Positions 10,549 through 25,197 of a stretch of 64,000 bases of DNA are shown piece after piece (the first letter of the stretch is position 1; each line of letters begins with the position of its first letter). A program made the position numbers and the translations under genes. Source of the stretch: Butyriboletus loyo (lineage: Eukaryota; Basidiomycota; Agaricomycetes; Boletales; Boletaceae); contig JBBPSI010000099.1 of assembly GCA_038093515.1 (NCBI GenBank), positions 26,632-90,631 of the forward strand, given 5' to 3'. Below the pieces are notes generated by a model. The model was given only the letters and a program-made list of their open reading frames with translations. It was not told the DNA's origin and did no database searches.

Positions 10549-12827
10549 CTAATCGACCATCATGCGCTCCGTGAGGAGGCCCTCGCCATACGCCATGCTT
10601 TCGAAAATGACTTGTCTCCAGACGCTGATAGTGAATTCTTGAGCTTCCTCTTCCAAAACCTATGACAAAAACTCGATCAATAAAACTATTGCACAACAAA
10701 TATCAAGTTCATACCGGCTCTAGGCCATCGACGAGTTTTAGGGGACTTTTATGATCCTTGAGATGTTCCAGGACGAACATAATGAGGTCATCATCCTCTA
10801 ATTCGCCAAGATATCTAACCATGAGGCGTTTGACCAATGGCTCGAACTTTCGATCAACCATGCTCTAGCGAAATGAGTTAGCAAACCTCCACAAAGAAGA
10901 AAACATGAACATACATCGTTGAGACCGTCCCACCTGACTTTCGCTTTGAACAAGGTCTCCTTGTCGTGGGGGACAGACACCTTGATTGTCTGCAGCCGCT
11001 CCTTCGCCTTCTCGCCCTCTGCAGCACTGAAATCGAGTTTCACCAATGGAACCTTCCGTTTCTTGATATCCTCTTCCTCCTCCTCCTCTTGTCCGAATAC
11101 AGCGGCCTTGACATCCTTTGATGCGGCCTCAGCTTTCACTGGCGCAGGTGCAATTGACATGTTGAGTTTGACTGGTGCGCCATCATCAAGAAGCATTCCG
11201 GCTTTACGCTGCTCTTCGGCAAGAGCTTGCATGTCCTCCATCTGACGAGCGAGGAACTTCTCCGATTCAATACGGAGATTCTCAGCTTCCCGCTCTTCAT
11301 AAGAGCGCGACTCAGCATCCGCTGCTTCTTCGGCTGTGACTCGGCGTGCACGAGATTGTCGCCAGCGTGCTCTAGCAATGACATTGCATTAGCAAAAACG
11401 TATCGACGAAGACCAGGTCAACACACCTGTCCACGTAGAATAGCTCATCACTCTCGTCGTCGTCCCATACATCGAGCCGAGCCTGCATCTCTACGCGATC
11501 TCGTTCCTCGGCTTCCTTGATGGCATTTTGACGCGCAATCGACCGTTCCAGTGCGGCTATACGAGCTCGTTCTCGAGGCTCATAACGACGTTCCCTCTGC
11601 GAGATTCGTGGAGACATGTTCAGCGTCAAAGCACACATCTACGATACCTTGTTATCGATCCAAAGAAGTACTCACGTCCTTGAATGAGACCTCCTCGTCT
11701 CGCCTTCTGGCATCCTTCCGCTCCTTCTCCATTTCCTCGTCAGTCTTTGGGCCCTTACTTCGCTCCTCCAGCGCTCCCATCGCAGTGCCCGTATCCTCCG
11801 CCTTCACAAAGCCAACAGGCTTGCTATAACTTTGTGGCCCTTTGCTCTGTTGACCCTTTCCAGGTGTCGATGGCTGCTGCGACTGTGGCTTACCCCAGTC
11901 TCTCAACTTTGGTCCACTCGGTGCCACAGCCAATAGATTCGGTATACTCTCGCGAACTTCACGTACTTTCTCTCGTTCGCGCTTCGCGGCACGTTCGCGG
12001 AATTGTGCGATCTCGGAGATGACAAGGCCGCGTTGAGTTTCCGGAAGATCAGCTTCCTGAAGATCATGGAGGTGAGGAGGTATGACGTATTTCTCTTTAT
12101 CGAGAAGGCCGTTGTTAGCTGCGTCTTGGGAAGCACGATTGATCTCCTCGACAAAATCGTTAATCTTGGCTTTGGCCTGTTGCGTCATAGCCTCATCCGT
12201 CTGTTTCCACGCAAGTGGTAAGAACGCGCCAAGGACACGGCAGTGAAATATTGAGGCTTACGTCTGTCTTCATCTTTTGCGCAGAGTAGGCATCCAGAAA
12301 AAGCCTCGTCTTTTCGTCGGCTTTGATCTGCAAATATGTATGCGACGTAGGCTTGAAACGATGAACCGAATAGTAATGGGACGCACCAGAAGCTTTTTGT
12401 TTGCGCACCCATCCTCGAGTGCTGGTAGCTCGACGTTCTGGAGGAGCGTCAGACATCTAATTGCAGAGTCCGGGTCCTCATATTCTGCAAAACCGAATCC
12501 TTGCGGTTTATTCGCCGGCGTAATGAGTCGCTTGAACGACTTGACGGGACCACATGCCTGAACATCCAATTCGAACACGATTTAGCATGAGTCGCTATCA
12601 TGGGACGGAAATAATATGGTACTCACGGCAAGCATCCTGTTAAGAAAAGCATCGGTGATCCCGCCAGATATCGAGCCCACGAACAGAGTTGCCTGTCTCT
12701 GAGGGGGCATAAATGGCTGATGCATCATCTGTTGCTGCTGTGCGAGAGCCGATATTGAGGGACCTTGGCCATATGATGGCAAAGGTGGACGCAGACCAAG
12801 TCCTAATCGATTTGGTGCAGGTTGCAT
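10549..12827 (-). CDS. RBM25-like splicing factor (RRM and PWI domains)
   Basis: Eight exons (12627-12827, 12387-12557, 12262-12327, 11676-12200, 11427-11596, 10915-11371, 10715-10864, 10549-10659) join to 616 residues. An N-terminal Pro/Gln-rich leader precedes an RRM (RNP2-like TLFVGSI; RNP1-like GFGFAEYE) at about 47-127 that ends KKLLIKADEKT as in RBM25. The middle is a long Arg/Glu/Lys-rich helical region (RERRYEPRERARIAALER) with an acidic EEEEED run. The last two exons form a PWI domain (MVDRKFEPLVKRLMVRYLGE, DDLIMFVLEHLKDHKSPLKL, GLEPVLEEEAQEF), about residues 531-616. Family members act in pre-mRNA splicing with U1 snRNP/PRP40-type factors in the nucleus. It is divergent to the CCDC25-like gene. 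Confidence 0.92.
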
Positions 12828-13108
12828 ACTTGGCTTGAATTACGTCGGGACGTATTTTTTTTCTTGTGTTTGGTATGCGACTGGCGCCGATTCTGGGACT
12901 TGATGAACGTAGAACTGAATACTGACAAGGCGAGGCTCACAGTTGGAGATACGGTTCAACGTTGGCTTGAAAGAGGACAAAAGGGAATGTACAGCGACGC
13001 AGATGGTGGTCAAATGACAAAAGGGATATCAAGCTCAGAGGTCTTCCCACGGCCTAGCGCCGTTCAAGCACAGCTACGTTGACTTGAGTCTTGCGAGGAA
13101 ACAATATC
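12828..13108. promoter_or_regulatory. Shared divergent promoter region
   Basis: The 281 bp between the start codons of the RBM25-like gene (minus) and the CCDC25-like gene (plus) must hold both promoters and 5' UTRs. No TATA box or specific operator was identified. Confidence 0.5.
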
Positions 13109-14112
13109 ATGGTCCTCTTCTTCACGTCGTCCGGTACGTGGACATCGGTGCACATTTGCAAGACCTCCTGATTTCATATTAGCGGTGAACCCATCAGCAA
13201 CCATCTACATGGGAAAGGACAAGGTCGAAAGTATGTCTTGCGTGGTCCTCTACACAGGCCGACGTTCACTCGCACGGATCAGACGAAGACCTGATCAAAT
13301 ATGCATGGCCTCAGGATGTGTGGTTCCACGTCGACAAGCTCTCTTCTGCTCACGTATACCTCCGCATGCCCGAAGGCATGACTTGGGAGGCGATACCACA
13401 GGTTCTTTTGATCGATTGCGCTCAGTTGGTAAAGGCCAACTCGATCGAGGGCGAGTAAGCCCTTGAATTGTGAATTTCTCATTTCTTATCCCATGATCTT
13501 GCAGGAAACAAGAAGGATGATTTGACAATCATATATACACCTGCCGACAACCTTAAGGTATGAATGATCTGCGGAGTGATCGACGGTCCATGGTAACATA
13601 GCTCGTACGCAAGAAACAAGGTGACATGGCCGTCGGTCAAGTTTCCTTCCATAACGACAAACGGGTATGCCTGCCACGGAGTTCAATGCATGCGCGCTTA
13701 ATCTCACAAATATGGCGTAGGTGAAGAGAAGTGCGTTTACTCCGAGTCTCCTTTCATCCAGGTCACTAAGCACCTCCGCTAGTCCATGTTCCAAAGCGAG
13801 AAAACCCCATTGTCAACCGCCTCAACAAAACCAAAATTGAAAAAGTAGTTGACCACGAGCAAGAGAAGATCGACCGCGTCAAGAAGGAGAATGCAGAAAA
13901 GCGTGTGATTGCTGCTCAAAGAGTGAGCATCTATTTCTCCGCGTGTTTTCCAAAACCTATCGCTTATTTTTCAGAAGCAGGAAGAGGCTGGATTGCAGAA
14001 ACAGAGGGAAGAAGAAAAGGCTGCGCGATCGTATGATCTACTATTCAATGTCGAGGAAGACCCGGACGTTCCAAAGCTGACCGGCAAAGCGATCGAGGAG
14101 GATTTTATGTAG
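13109..14112 (+). CDS. CCDC25-like protein (NFACT-R domain)
   Basis: Eight exons (13109-13133, 13183-13230, 13283-13450, 13505-13557, 13602-13664, 13721-13730, 13783-13922, 13975-14112) give 214 residues, the family's usual length (about 208). Motifs match CCDC25: [59 protein letters not shown], then [16 protein letters not shown] and a charged coiled-coil tail. The NFACT-R domain is shared with Tae2/NEMF; mammalian CCDC25 has been described as a DNA sensor, but the fungal role is unclear. Two oddities: intron 3 has a GC donor (gcgagt at 13451), and exon 6 is a 10-nt micro-exon. The stop lies only 139 bp before the PRMT3-like start. Confidence 0.92.
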
Positions 14113-14251
14113 TCCATCCTTGAATCATTTGTACCTATCGTACTTGTCAAATTGCCTTTGTCATTGTAACCGCCCCTGTAGCCACTATCAGTACTGGTTC
14201 GTTGGTTAATCGAACCCCCGTCGGGCCACCTGCCAGTCTTTGAACGCCAAT

Positions 14252-16537
<2,286 letters not shown>

Positions 16538-16928
16538 TGACATGCCCCTGCGTATCGTGTGCAATATCATCCGACATGTCGGAAACGTCATAACCCACGG
16601 CACCGGAACCGAGCGCTGAGCGCTGAGCATGCGAACCGGGAAAAAGTGCCGGCATACAAACGGATTTATAAGACATTTTCTCTGCCAGCGCGCTGGTACC
16701 AAACCGTTGAGCGCAAATGTGCGAGATAAGCTTGCGAGTACTATTGCAACTAGTAAATGACACGTAGGAGTACATATGAGAACGATCATGTGTGCGAACA
16801 AGTCCGTGAGTAAAAATGAACCAACCCGAACCCCTGCAAATACCCCATAAAAGACGGAACGAGAGTGTTGATGTGAGTGGATAGCAACTAGTATGTGTAT
16901 GTGGAGAGCAGAAATCCAGTTTTTTTTT

Positions 16929-19232
16929 TCAAAACGTCCGGTCAGCATCACAAGGGACACTGACAGACCCGCGTAGGGATGCCAACGTATGCGAGGACCG
17001 CAAGGAAGAGATCCCGGTCCGTCGTAACGGCGTACTCGATTTCACACTGTCGTAGCTCGCCCGATCGTGTTGTAGCACTGGATCGATGACGCTCCCTCGC
17101 GCTGCCGTCCCTATACCAACCATCCCTATATCATGCATCCCAAACTCTACCAGGTCACTCGTCTGAGAGTCACACCTGTCGTGTGCCATCAACAATGCAG
17201 ACGTGAGCTCGGGCGAACCGAGATCGGGGTCGGCGAGCTCGGGCGGTGGAAAATATGACGAGTAGGGCGAGGCTGCCTCACCTGCCTCGGTGCCGATGAT
17301 GGTGTCATGCAAGGTGCCAGTATGGGGGTCCCAAGAATCACATGTTTCCAGGGGCGCGAAAGAGTCGCCCAACTTGGATTTCCGCATGGAAAATTCGGGA
17401 CCGTACTCGTCATCGATGCTCGACCGCGACTTGCGTCCTGTGCTTTGGTACGCTCCGTACTCCAATTCCTGATCGGATCCTTCTTTCACTCGCCCAGGAG
17501 GATAGGGACCCCGCCGCGCCCAGAGGTATCGCAATGCGAAGAGCGCGAAACATAGCGCGGAGAAGCCAGCCAGTCCAATAAGAAATTTGACGCCGACCGA
17601 AAGCGGCGATCCGCCACCCTGAGAACTTGCGCTTTGCTGAGTAGATCCGCTGCTCAGGGGCTGTTTCAACACACGAACTTGAGTAAACTCCTCCATGGCC
17701 TGAGTGGCATTCGTGAGACCGAGTAATCCGAGCGTTGGATACGTTCCAAACTGAACGGTGTTGTTATTCCCAGTAGCGCCGGGTCGTTCGTACGCCATGA
17801 CGGTATAGACATTCCGCATGAAGGGAACTCCGAGGATCATATCACCTATGTTGGATGTTGCCGTGAGTTGCGAAGGATCAGTCTGTATGAGACCCATGCA
17901 ATACTGCGAGCTTGATTGTCCGGCAGGCTCCGTAGTTAGGTCGAGAGGATGCAGTGGAAGTTCGTTTTGACCATCCAGAGTGATGGTCATGTTGAGTGGA
18001 GTTGTACATGGGACGTAATCTGCGGATGGTGGTGTAAATAACTTCTCAATTCATGAAAAAAAAAAACTGCCACACAATTTCCGTCAGAGGCAGGGCCGAC
18101 ACCCAATGCTCCGTAAATTCCATTGGCGAGCGCAGGTGTTGTAATTATCAAGGGTGAACCTGAATCCAGGAGGGCGGTTGGTTCGGATGCGCCAGATAAT
18201 GATTGCAGCGCGACAGGATACGCTTGACCATTGACATAGACTGTAATCGCACGAACGGTAGTCTTCCAGAAAAGTGGACCGGCGTTCTCGCTGACAAGGG
18301 ATGAATAAAGAATGAGTGAAGGATCAGGGACGATCTCGGGAGGGTGGCGGCCGATGCCAAGAAGGGATGGTATCTGGCTGGACCCCGGACGACCAAGAGT
18401 GAGTGAGAAGAAAGGTTGAGAAGGCGCATCGGCAGCCGGCGTGAGGGAAAAGAGATTGGAAGAAATGGCCGCTCCATCCGGTGTGCTACCCGTGCTCGTG
18501 GGTATGGCTTGCTGAATCAAAGAATTCAAGGGGAGGGAGAGACCGAGAATGCCATCAAATTTAAATGATAATGGTTCGTTATTGACAGTCGTTGCTGCAG
18601 CTGTTTAACTTGTGAGTAGAATAGTTGGAGGAAACACAGTGAACCCACTGACCTAGTGCTTGATCTGGAATAATGTAGCTTCCAATCTGTACTTGGTCCC
18701 ATACAATGGGGCCCTCGGCAGTACCGGCAAGGTATTGCATTGTAAAAGTGACGCCTGATGATTGTGAGGAACTTGAATCATACAGACGCCCACCCGTTGC
18801 TGAGCACAATGCTGACGAGCATGATTTGGAAGCGATCCACTGGGAAAGTAGGTTGAGGAAGACTAAGAGTAGAGGAAAATATGTCTCACAAGATCAGAAG
18901 AGCCTGTGTCAACCTGTAAGGAGAGGCTTTGTTGAGAAGATCCCACCAGCACTGGGACGGTGTACGTTCTGCGGATCAATGGGTAGAGTAAACACCATGC
19001 TTCTTCTCCAAAAGGGGACAGAAGATATAAACCATCAATGAATCTCGAACATAATGTGATGAATAGGGACTGGTTCATGTCATAAAAGATATTAAACTTG
19101 GACATACACAGCATAGTAACTCGTCGAAACCATGTCCATGCTCAGCAAGATCCCAGAACCTCTACCATCTCCTTCGGCTGATGATGCTCGTTCCTCGTTT
19201 TTCCCCCTGGAGCGGGCATCAATGATTGACAT
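16929..19232 (-). CDS. Pepsin-family aspartic protease with C-terminal membrane anchor
   Basis: Five exons join cleanly (19108-19232, 18890-18968, 18653-18839, 18076-18600, 16929-18019), giving 668 residues from the ATG at 19232. The two catalytic motifs are DTGSSDLW (about residue 61) and LLDSGSPL (about 277); FDGILGLSLPL and LGVPFMRNVYTVMAYE are typical. After the protease domain come a Ser/Gly-rich linker and a transmembrane helix (KFLIGLAGFSALCFALFALR), then about 150 residues of cytosolic Ser-rich tail. This layout resembles yapsin-like or other fungal surface aspartic proteases. The N-terminus is unresolved: the 19232 start lacks a signal peptide. A signal-like exon (MMYVQLLVLLGITFLESRQ, near 19640-19660) lies upstream but a splice path to it was not closed. 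Convergent with the PRMT3-like gene. Confidence 0.85.
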
Positions 19233-20346
19233 TAGTATAATCTCGGGGCTTTAGAAACAGGAAGACAAATGGGAGAGGACCCTTGCCAGGAATCGGAGTG
19301 GTTGCAAGGGAGCCTAGGGCCAGATCCTGGGTTAAATACGGGTCAAGAATGTGAACAACGTAGTGGCGACTAGCGAGATCCAGGGAACGTTGTTAGCTGT
19401 GGGCGGCCGGGCTTATTGACAAGGTAAATGAGTAGGAAGCCGGTCAAAAAGAAATAATGGGATAGTTTGCGAATGAGTGTACGAGGGCTTGGAGAAGGAA
19501 AAAGAAACAAGAGAAAGCCAAGGGACAGAGGGAGTGGTGCCTCAGTGTCATGTTGTCACGGAGTACCTGCAAAGAGCCCCACTGGCAGTGCCGGTTCAGC
19601 TCGGTTGTCTGTCTACTCTCAAGGAATGTGATACCAAGTAACACTAACAGTTGGACATACATCATAGCTACTCCAGTTCCCTTTTGTTTCAATCCTAGGC
19701 TTTATGCTCTCTGTTCAGTTCGAGACTCTTTGTTGTGCTCTCCCAGGAGCGGTCGCCACGCACTTACGTTCTCACCTTGCGGCGTGTCAGAGTTGACGTT
19801 ATTACACTAAACATAACATAATGGCATTAGCTCCGATTCAAAGATCTTCTAGCTCGCCGAGAAGCACGTCTGGACTACGACATTTTCGCAGGTTGTTGGC
19901 AGACTTTGATCGAGCCACACCAATGTCCGTGATCATATATTTAGCCACTTTGATCCGAGACGGCCAAGACGCGCAGTCCCAACTTGTCCGTACAAACGCA
20001 GGAGTAGGTTCCATAACTTGTGGTCGTTCTTGGGAACAGCTCAGGGAGGCAGTTTATCTACATTTGACCTTGTCGAAGGCACGAACAATGTGGAAACGGA
20101 GCGAAGTGTTTACTGAGTGACCACACACACGAGATGGATGTGAGAGATCAGAAGCAGGATAATTATTCTATCCCCTATGATACGACTCTGCTAATATACA
20201 AGTTTTACCGAATTATATTTCTACTCTTATTGAGTCGATGGTAAGCTTTCTTGATTATCTTATCAGCCGTATGTTCGGCCGAATGTAGCTTGTATTTGTT
20301 TGGTCTACATGGCTCCAACAAACAGCCAAGGGCAGTGTCGCGACAG
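19233..20346. other. Intergenic; one unassigned 99-codon ORF
   Basis: May contain the 5' exon(s) of the aspartic protease. On the plus strand 19821-20120 is a 99-codon ATG-initiated frame, Ser/Arg-rich at its start, with no recognised domain and no splice partner. I do not consider it established as a gene. Confidence 0.35.
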
Positions 20347-21400
20347 ATGAGCCAATTCAGATCTTCCATGGCCCCCAGGGGACAGTTCAGAGATCGTCAT
20401 TCCAATAACAATGGCAGGGGCAACACATCTAAGCCTCCACTCACTCACTGCAAGTGTCATCTCTCTCTACTGTTTCTCCCGTTAATCAGAACCTCCTTGA
20501 AAGTCCTATCGCTTCCCATTGTCAGTCAGTTTTAGGGCCTTGTAACTGAGTCATCGTCACTGAAGCAGACCTTCAGGGTCATCATGTATCACTTCAAAGA
20601 TCTGTGTCTTCCTTTACGAGCGGACTGTTGGAAACGACGCCAATGGTTCCCGGTCTTGATCGGTCGATCGTGATCCCTCCGCGTCGGCTGCATCTGACAC
20701 TGGGAGTGATGTCGCTCGAAGACTCCGAGAATTCCAGCAACGTTGTTGAAAGTCGAGGAATCAATTCAAGAAAGACCCTCTCGGAAGCGCTTTCACTCCT
20801 GTCCTCACTCCAGCCACAAGTCTCAAAGGTCTTACGTGGCGCTCGTCTTAAAGTCCCTTTTAAAATAATGGACATCATGCCGCCAGATGGCGGGGATCCA
20901 GACAAGGCGCATGTCCTTTGGTTTGGACCTTCGCTCGAGAGCGAAGATGCACAACGGCTACGTGAAGTCGGCGGTAACGGTACCGTTGCAAGATTTTCAT
21001 TTGTTTCGCTGATGACTTTGTAGAGTTGGTGAACAAGAAGTTTAGAGAGGCAGGCTTCATTACAGACCATCGCCCCCTCAAGGTTCGTTTCATGTTCTAT
21101 TTCTTTCTTGCCATGGATGAGAGCGCTTTCCATCAGCTGCACTGTACGATCCTCAATACAACCTATCGCCGACCCAGGGCAACGGGACGGCGGCTGCCAT
21201 TCTCGTACAGGTCTTTGCTCGGGTCGCCTGCTGCACAGGCTTTCCTCTCGGATTCGCGGGCGGAGCCTGACTTGCGCCGGCCTGTGAGAGTGAATTTCGG
21301 AACATGGTATGTGGACGAAATCCAGATATGCAAAATGGGTAGCTACGGGCCCGAGGGTGAGTACGAGAGCTGTGGAGGGCTGTGGCTTCCATGTGAGTAG
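20347..21400 (+). CDS. ASCC1/AKAP7-like 2H phosphoesterase-fold protein
   Basis: Five exons (20347-20449, 20504-20524, 20569-20973, 21024-21082, 21137-21400) give 283 residues. The family signature KPPLTHFLSLPIV is assembled across a GC-AG intron (donor gcaagt at 20450) and a 21-nt exon. The two HxT motifs of the 2H (2'-5' RNA ligase-like) fold are present: RRLHLTLGVMSL (about residue 84) and KLHCTILNTTY (about 198), with GLDRSIVIPP before the first. Unlike animal ASCC1 no KH domain is seen, so AKAP7-like domain alone is also apt. Predicted role is RNA processing or transcriptional coactivation; the substrate is unknown. A second in-frame ATG (20368) could be the start. Confidence 0.88.
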
Positions 21401-21638
21401 GTACTGTTCGCATGCAATTAGCCAAGAGAATGTCAGAATTGCAAGAATAGCTGTCACTGAGGCGTAAGCTGTACGGCATGGGCGGCACAGTGTGGCACAG
21501 CCTGCCCGATGCGTGACGCATTGAAAGAGCGATTAAAAGACCGCCCTGTATCGTCGTGCGACTTCTTGTCTCACTCAACACCATCACCTCCAACAGTGCA
21601 CGCTCTACGAACAACGTCCCACTTTCTACGTTCATATA

Positions 21639-22445
21639 ATGTCTGAAATCAGGAGGAAGCTTGTCATCGTCGGTGATGGTGCTTGTGGAAAGGTATGTCT
21701 CTTGCTCTATCTGTCGCCGACGTTCGTTCTAATTTCTGCACTAGACTTGTTTGTTGATAGTTTTCTCCAAAGGAACGTTCCCTGAAGTATTTCCCTGTTC
21801 CTCCCTTGCCTTGTCGCATTCTGACCGTTTAATCTTTTTTTTAGGTCTACGTTCCCACTGTCTTCGAGAACTACGTGGCGGATGTTGAAGTTGACGGCAA
21901 GCACGTTGAATTGGCGCTATGGGATACTGCTGGTCAAGAAGACTATGACCGGCTCCGGCCTCTCAGCTACCCTGACTCTCATGTCATTCTTATCTGTTTT
22001 GCCGTTGACTCTCCGGACTCGCTGGACAACGTACAGGAGAAGGTCGGTTGTGTCTCTTAAGCCCCTTTTCGTCCCTCCTAAAAGCACCCCCTTTTGCAGT
22101 GGATCTCCGAGGTTATGCATTTCTGCGCTGGTTTGCCCATCATCCTTGTTGGTTGCAAGAAAGACCTTCGACGTGATCCTAGGGTGATTGAGGAGCTCAG
22201 GAAGACAAGCCAGCGTCCTGTCACTCCCGAGGAGGCGAGTTCCCATAATTCAAGTTTACTCTCATTTGTTTACCTAGTGAATGCCACAGGGTATGGCTGT
22301 GGCCAACAAGATTGGGGCGAAGCACTACCTCGAGTGTTCAGCACGAACGGGAGAGGGTGTCCGCGAGGTATTCCAGTATGCCACCCGGGCTGCGCTTCTC
22401 AGTCGGCCCAAGAACAAAGGGAAAGGCGGCTGCGTGGTCTTGTAG
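21639..22445 (+). CDS. Rho-family small GTPase (Rho1/RhoA-like)
   Basis: Five exons (21639-21692, 21745-21786, 21845-22042, 22100-22234, 22290-22445) give 194 residues, the usual length. All G motifs are present: GDGACGKT (12-19), switch [29 protein letters not shown] (from 59), GCKKDLR in place of the NKxD box, and ECSART. It ends KGKGGCVVL, a CaaX box for geranylgeranylation after a basic stretch. In fungi Rho1 activates beta-1,3-glucan synthase and protein kinase C in cell-wall synthesis and polarity at the plasma membrane. The fourth intron (22235-22289) uses a GC donor (gcgagt). It starts 238 bp after the ASCC1-like stop. Confidence 0.96.
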
Positions 22446-25197
22446 ACTACTTACTATGACGACCCTTCACTTTATCCTAAACGCCGATGTCGTTTTGCCT
22501 TCTCATTTTCCTCCTTGTCCAGAGTCCATACCCTTCACGACTAGTGTTCTGCAATCTTCATGATCTGACCTCTTTTATTTCATGACTGTGAATGTCGTCT
22601 TTCCCGCCCGCTGGCGTCCGCAGCGTTAATAACGCTCAATCTGAGGTGTTTGACCGCTGTGTGGTATTGTTTGAGGTGTTTGCCGGTTGCCAGCGCGGAG
22701 GTACTCCGCAGCAACAACTTCCTTTCGTGCTAATTGAGGGTGAATGTACATCTCTCGAGGGACGTAATTAATTGGTCAGAAGTCCATCAAGTCAGACGAA
22801 ATAGAATACGAAACTCGAGATCGTCGAGCCGCGTTGGCACGGCCAACTCCATCACCGTGTTTCGACATTGTGGGTACATTGAACGTTGTCCAAAAAAAGG
22901 ACAAGGGAACTGCTACCTTGCAGCATCGCTCAGGATTACATCCTCGGACGTGATGAACGACGACTCGACTGCGTTCAACTATCATGGATCATGGACCGTG
23001 CACGACCGAAACTTTGAAGGTCCAGCCAAGTTTGCTCCTTTGCTGGCGGCGTCGACGAACCCACGCGTGCGCCCACCCGTGATATATTGATACGTGATAG
23101 CCGTGATAGCAAACTCGGCAAGGACGTTCCGGATTCTGAGTTTTTTGCACAGCTTTTAAAATGTTTCGTTTTTGCTTTCCGATTATGCTCCTACTTGGGT
23201 GGAACGTCGACGACACGACACGCGGTCATCGGGCCCAAGGCCTAGCCAAGAGGAAGGCTTGGAAGGATTGGATTCGGTTCGTCGCATCAGTGACGCCGCG
23301 GGCGGTCGCTGTTAACATATCCGTCATCCACAACTAAGCTCCTTGAGTCTCGGGGTGTCCACGTGCAGTGTACTCGTCATCAAGATCAAGCCCGTCAGTG
23401 TCACGCTCCCAGGGATTCAGGCCCATGGCGTCTACCTTTTGTTTTGGGACGAAATCGTGCACGTTCCAGACCCGCATGCCATTATACACATGTCGCTTTC
23501 TTCCGTTGGTGATGGTGGCGTCAGTTTTTGTCCCGGTACGCGTCGCATGCCCTGCGCGTGACCCGATTTTCAATTTGTAGTCCCCCCCCCTGGAACTTGG
23601 GAAGAGGCCTACCCAGGTACTTCGTGCTTTCCGTTCTTTTGATAACGATCGGTGCCTAACGTACCGCGGGCCAACATTGCGTGCGACGCGCATGATGGAA
23701 TATTCGTGGTGCCGATAGCGCAAGAAAAGTCATATAGCCAAGCCAGGGGTTGGCCTCGCCTTGGTGCCTTGGTCGTCCTGGGTGCCGAGTTGATTGATGA
23801 GGGGCTCCGCAGTGCTTTGTGCGCCAAAACGTAAAGCTGCAATCATTGGGCTGAGATGCGCGGACAGTGAAATGTCCTGCAATATACATAATGAAGTGAT
23901 TTGCGCCCTGCGTCAGGGGTCATCAACACTCTGAACCTGGGGAAAGTAAGATGTTGCAAAGCTCGGAAATGAAGAACTGATTCGGCCATATGGGGAAAAC
24001 TGTGCTGGACTATCGCAAGTCATGGCGATTCATAGTCTAATAAAGTGTCTGTTGGACTCTGATGGGTCGGGACCTGGAGTGGAAGCAGTTCTGGTTACTG
24101 ATGGGACGAATCGGTGTCCAGATTCGTTGCTAGTCTGGATATCGAGAATCCTCGAGGCTCCCAATTAATTGATGGGGCCTTGTCCGGAAACCGCTCGCCA
24201 AGCTGAACCTTTGTTCCCCCTTGATCTACGTACGCACGAAGGCAGGGGGAGAGGCTAGGTTTCCTGTGTTCATTCGCCCTGGTGCCGATATTAACATTCA
24301 TTTCCGTGAGGTCGGAAGACAGAGATTAGATGAGGGGACGTGACAGGGCTGACGTCGGATATGGACGAAAGGGCTTGTGTCGAGAACGTATTCGGTTTCG
24401 AGACACCTATACGAACCGTCATTGGCACCGTAGCATAATTTAGCGTGTAGGCAACCTATCTTGGGCAACAGTGCACGTTTCCAAAAAGACCACGTGTGTT
24501 TTGAGGGATATGCAAGATAGACACCGCTTCGATATCAGAAAAGTACTAGCATCGATGACGAAAAGAAGGGGTGATTGAACGCAAATTCCAACGGCGGTCA
24601 ACGAAATTGACGATGGCACGTAAGTAAGACTCGGAGGTACGTGTCCCAGCGCGACTCGTCAGGTTGTCGATCTCTGGGACGTTGGTTGCCTTGTGATCTG
24701 GTGCCGCCCGCTGTTGATATGATTAGTTCGATGCTCAGGGTTTGCGACAGCGCTTGGTTGCTCAAACGTGAAAGTGACTGCACCGGATGCAAACAGTTGA
24801 CCGGTCCTCCTGCATTTGGCCCCAAATGTTGGAATGGTGTCAACTTGGCGTGCGGTCGCACGGACTCGTGGTCGGCCAATGAAATGACATAATTAAACAA
24901 GGACCGGAACCGGCGTCAGCATTTCCAGGGGGGGGAAATTGGTCCACGACGGGGTCGCTCAAGTCTAGAGCGTCGCGACACAGCCCGACGTCCAGGTCCA
25001 TCTTCCGAAATAGGAAACGGAGCACTCCATGATCGACTATTTGAGCGGGCAGGATGTTTCTCCTAATCTCTGGTCCCGAGTGCATCTTCCCACTGTCTCA
25101 TTCAACTTCGATCGCTCGGATGATCTTCGTGCCATAAAATCTGGCCATTCAGATAACGACGTTGACGCCATTTAGCACTACCCACGCCGTCCTGAAG
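22446..25197. other. Gene-poor stretch with weak coding candidates
   Basis: No recognised gene in 2.7 kb. The best candidate is a minus-strand segment 23334-23580 (VWNVHDFVPKQKVDAMGL, NPWERDTDGLDLDDEY) that looks coding and ends in a stop at 23334, but upstream exons could not be assembled. A 58-codon plus-strand frame at 23161 starts with a hydrophobic stretch. Both are unproven. Confidence 0.4.

Noticed and set aside
20594..21457. 287-codon open frame on the minus strand
   Set aside because: It is antisense to the ASCC1/AKAP7-like gene, which has both HxT motifs and closed splice phases on the plus strand.
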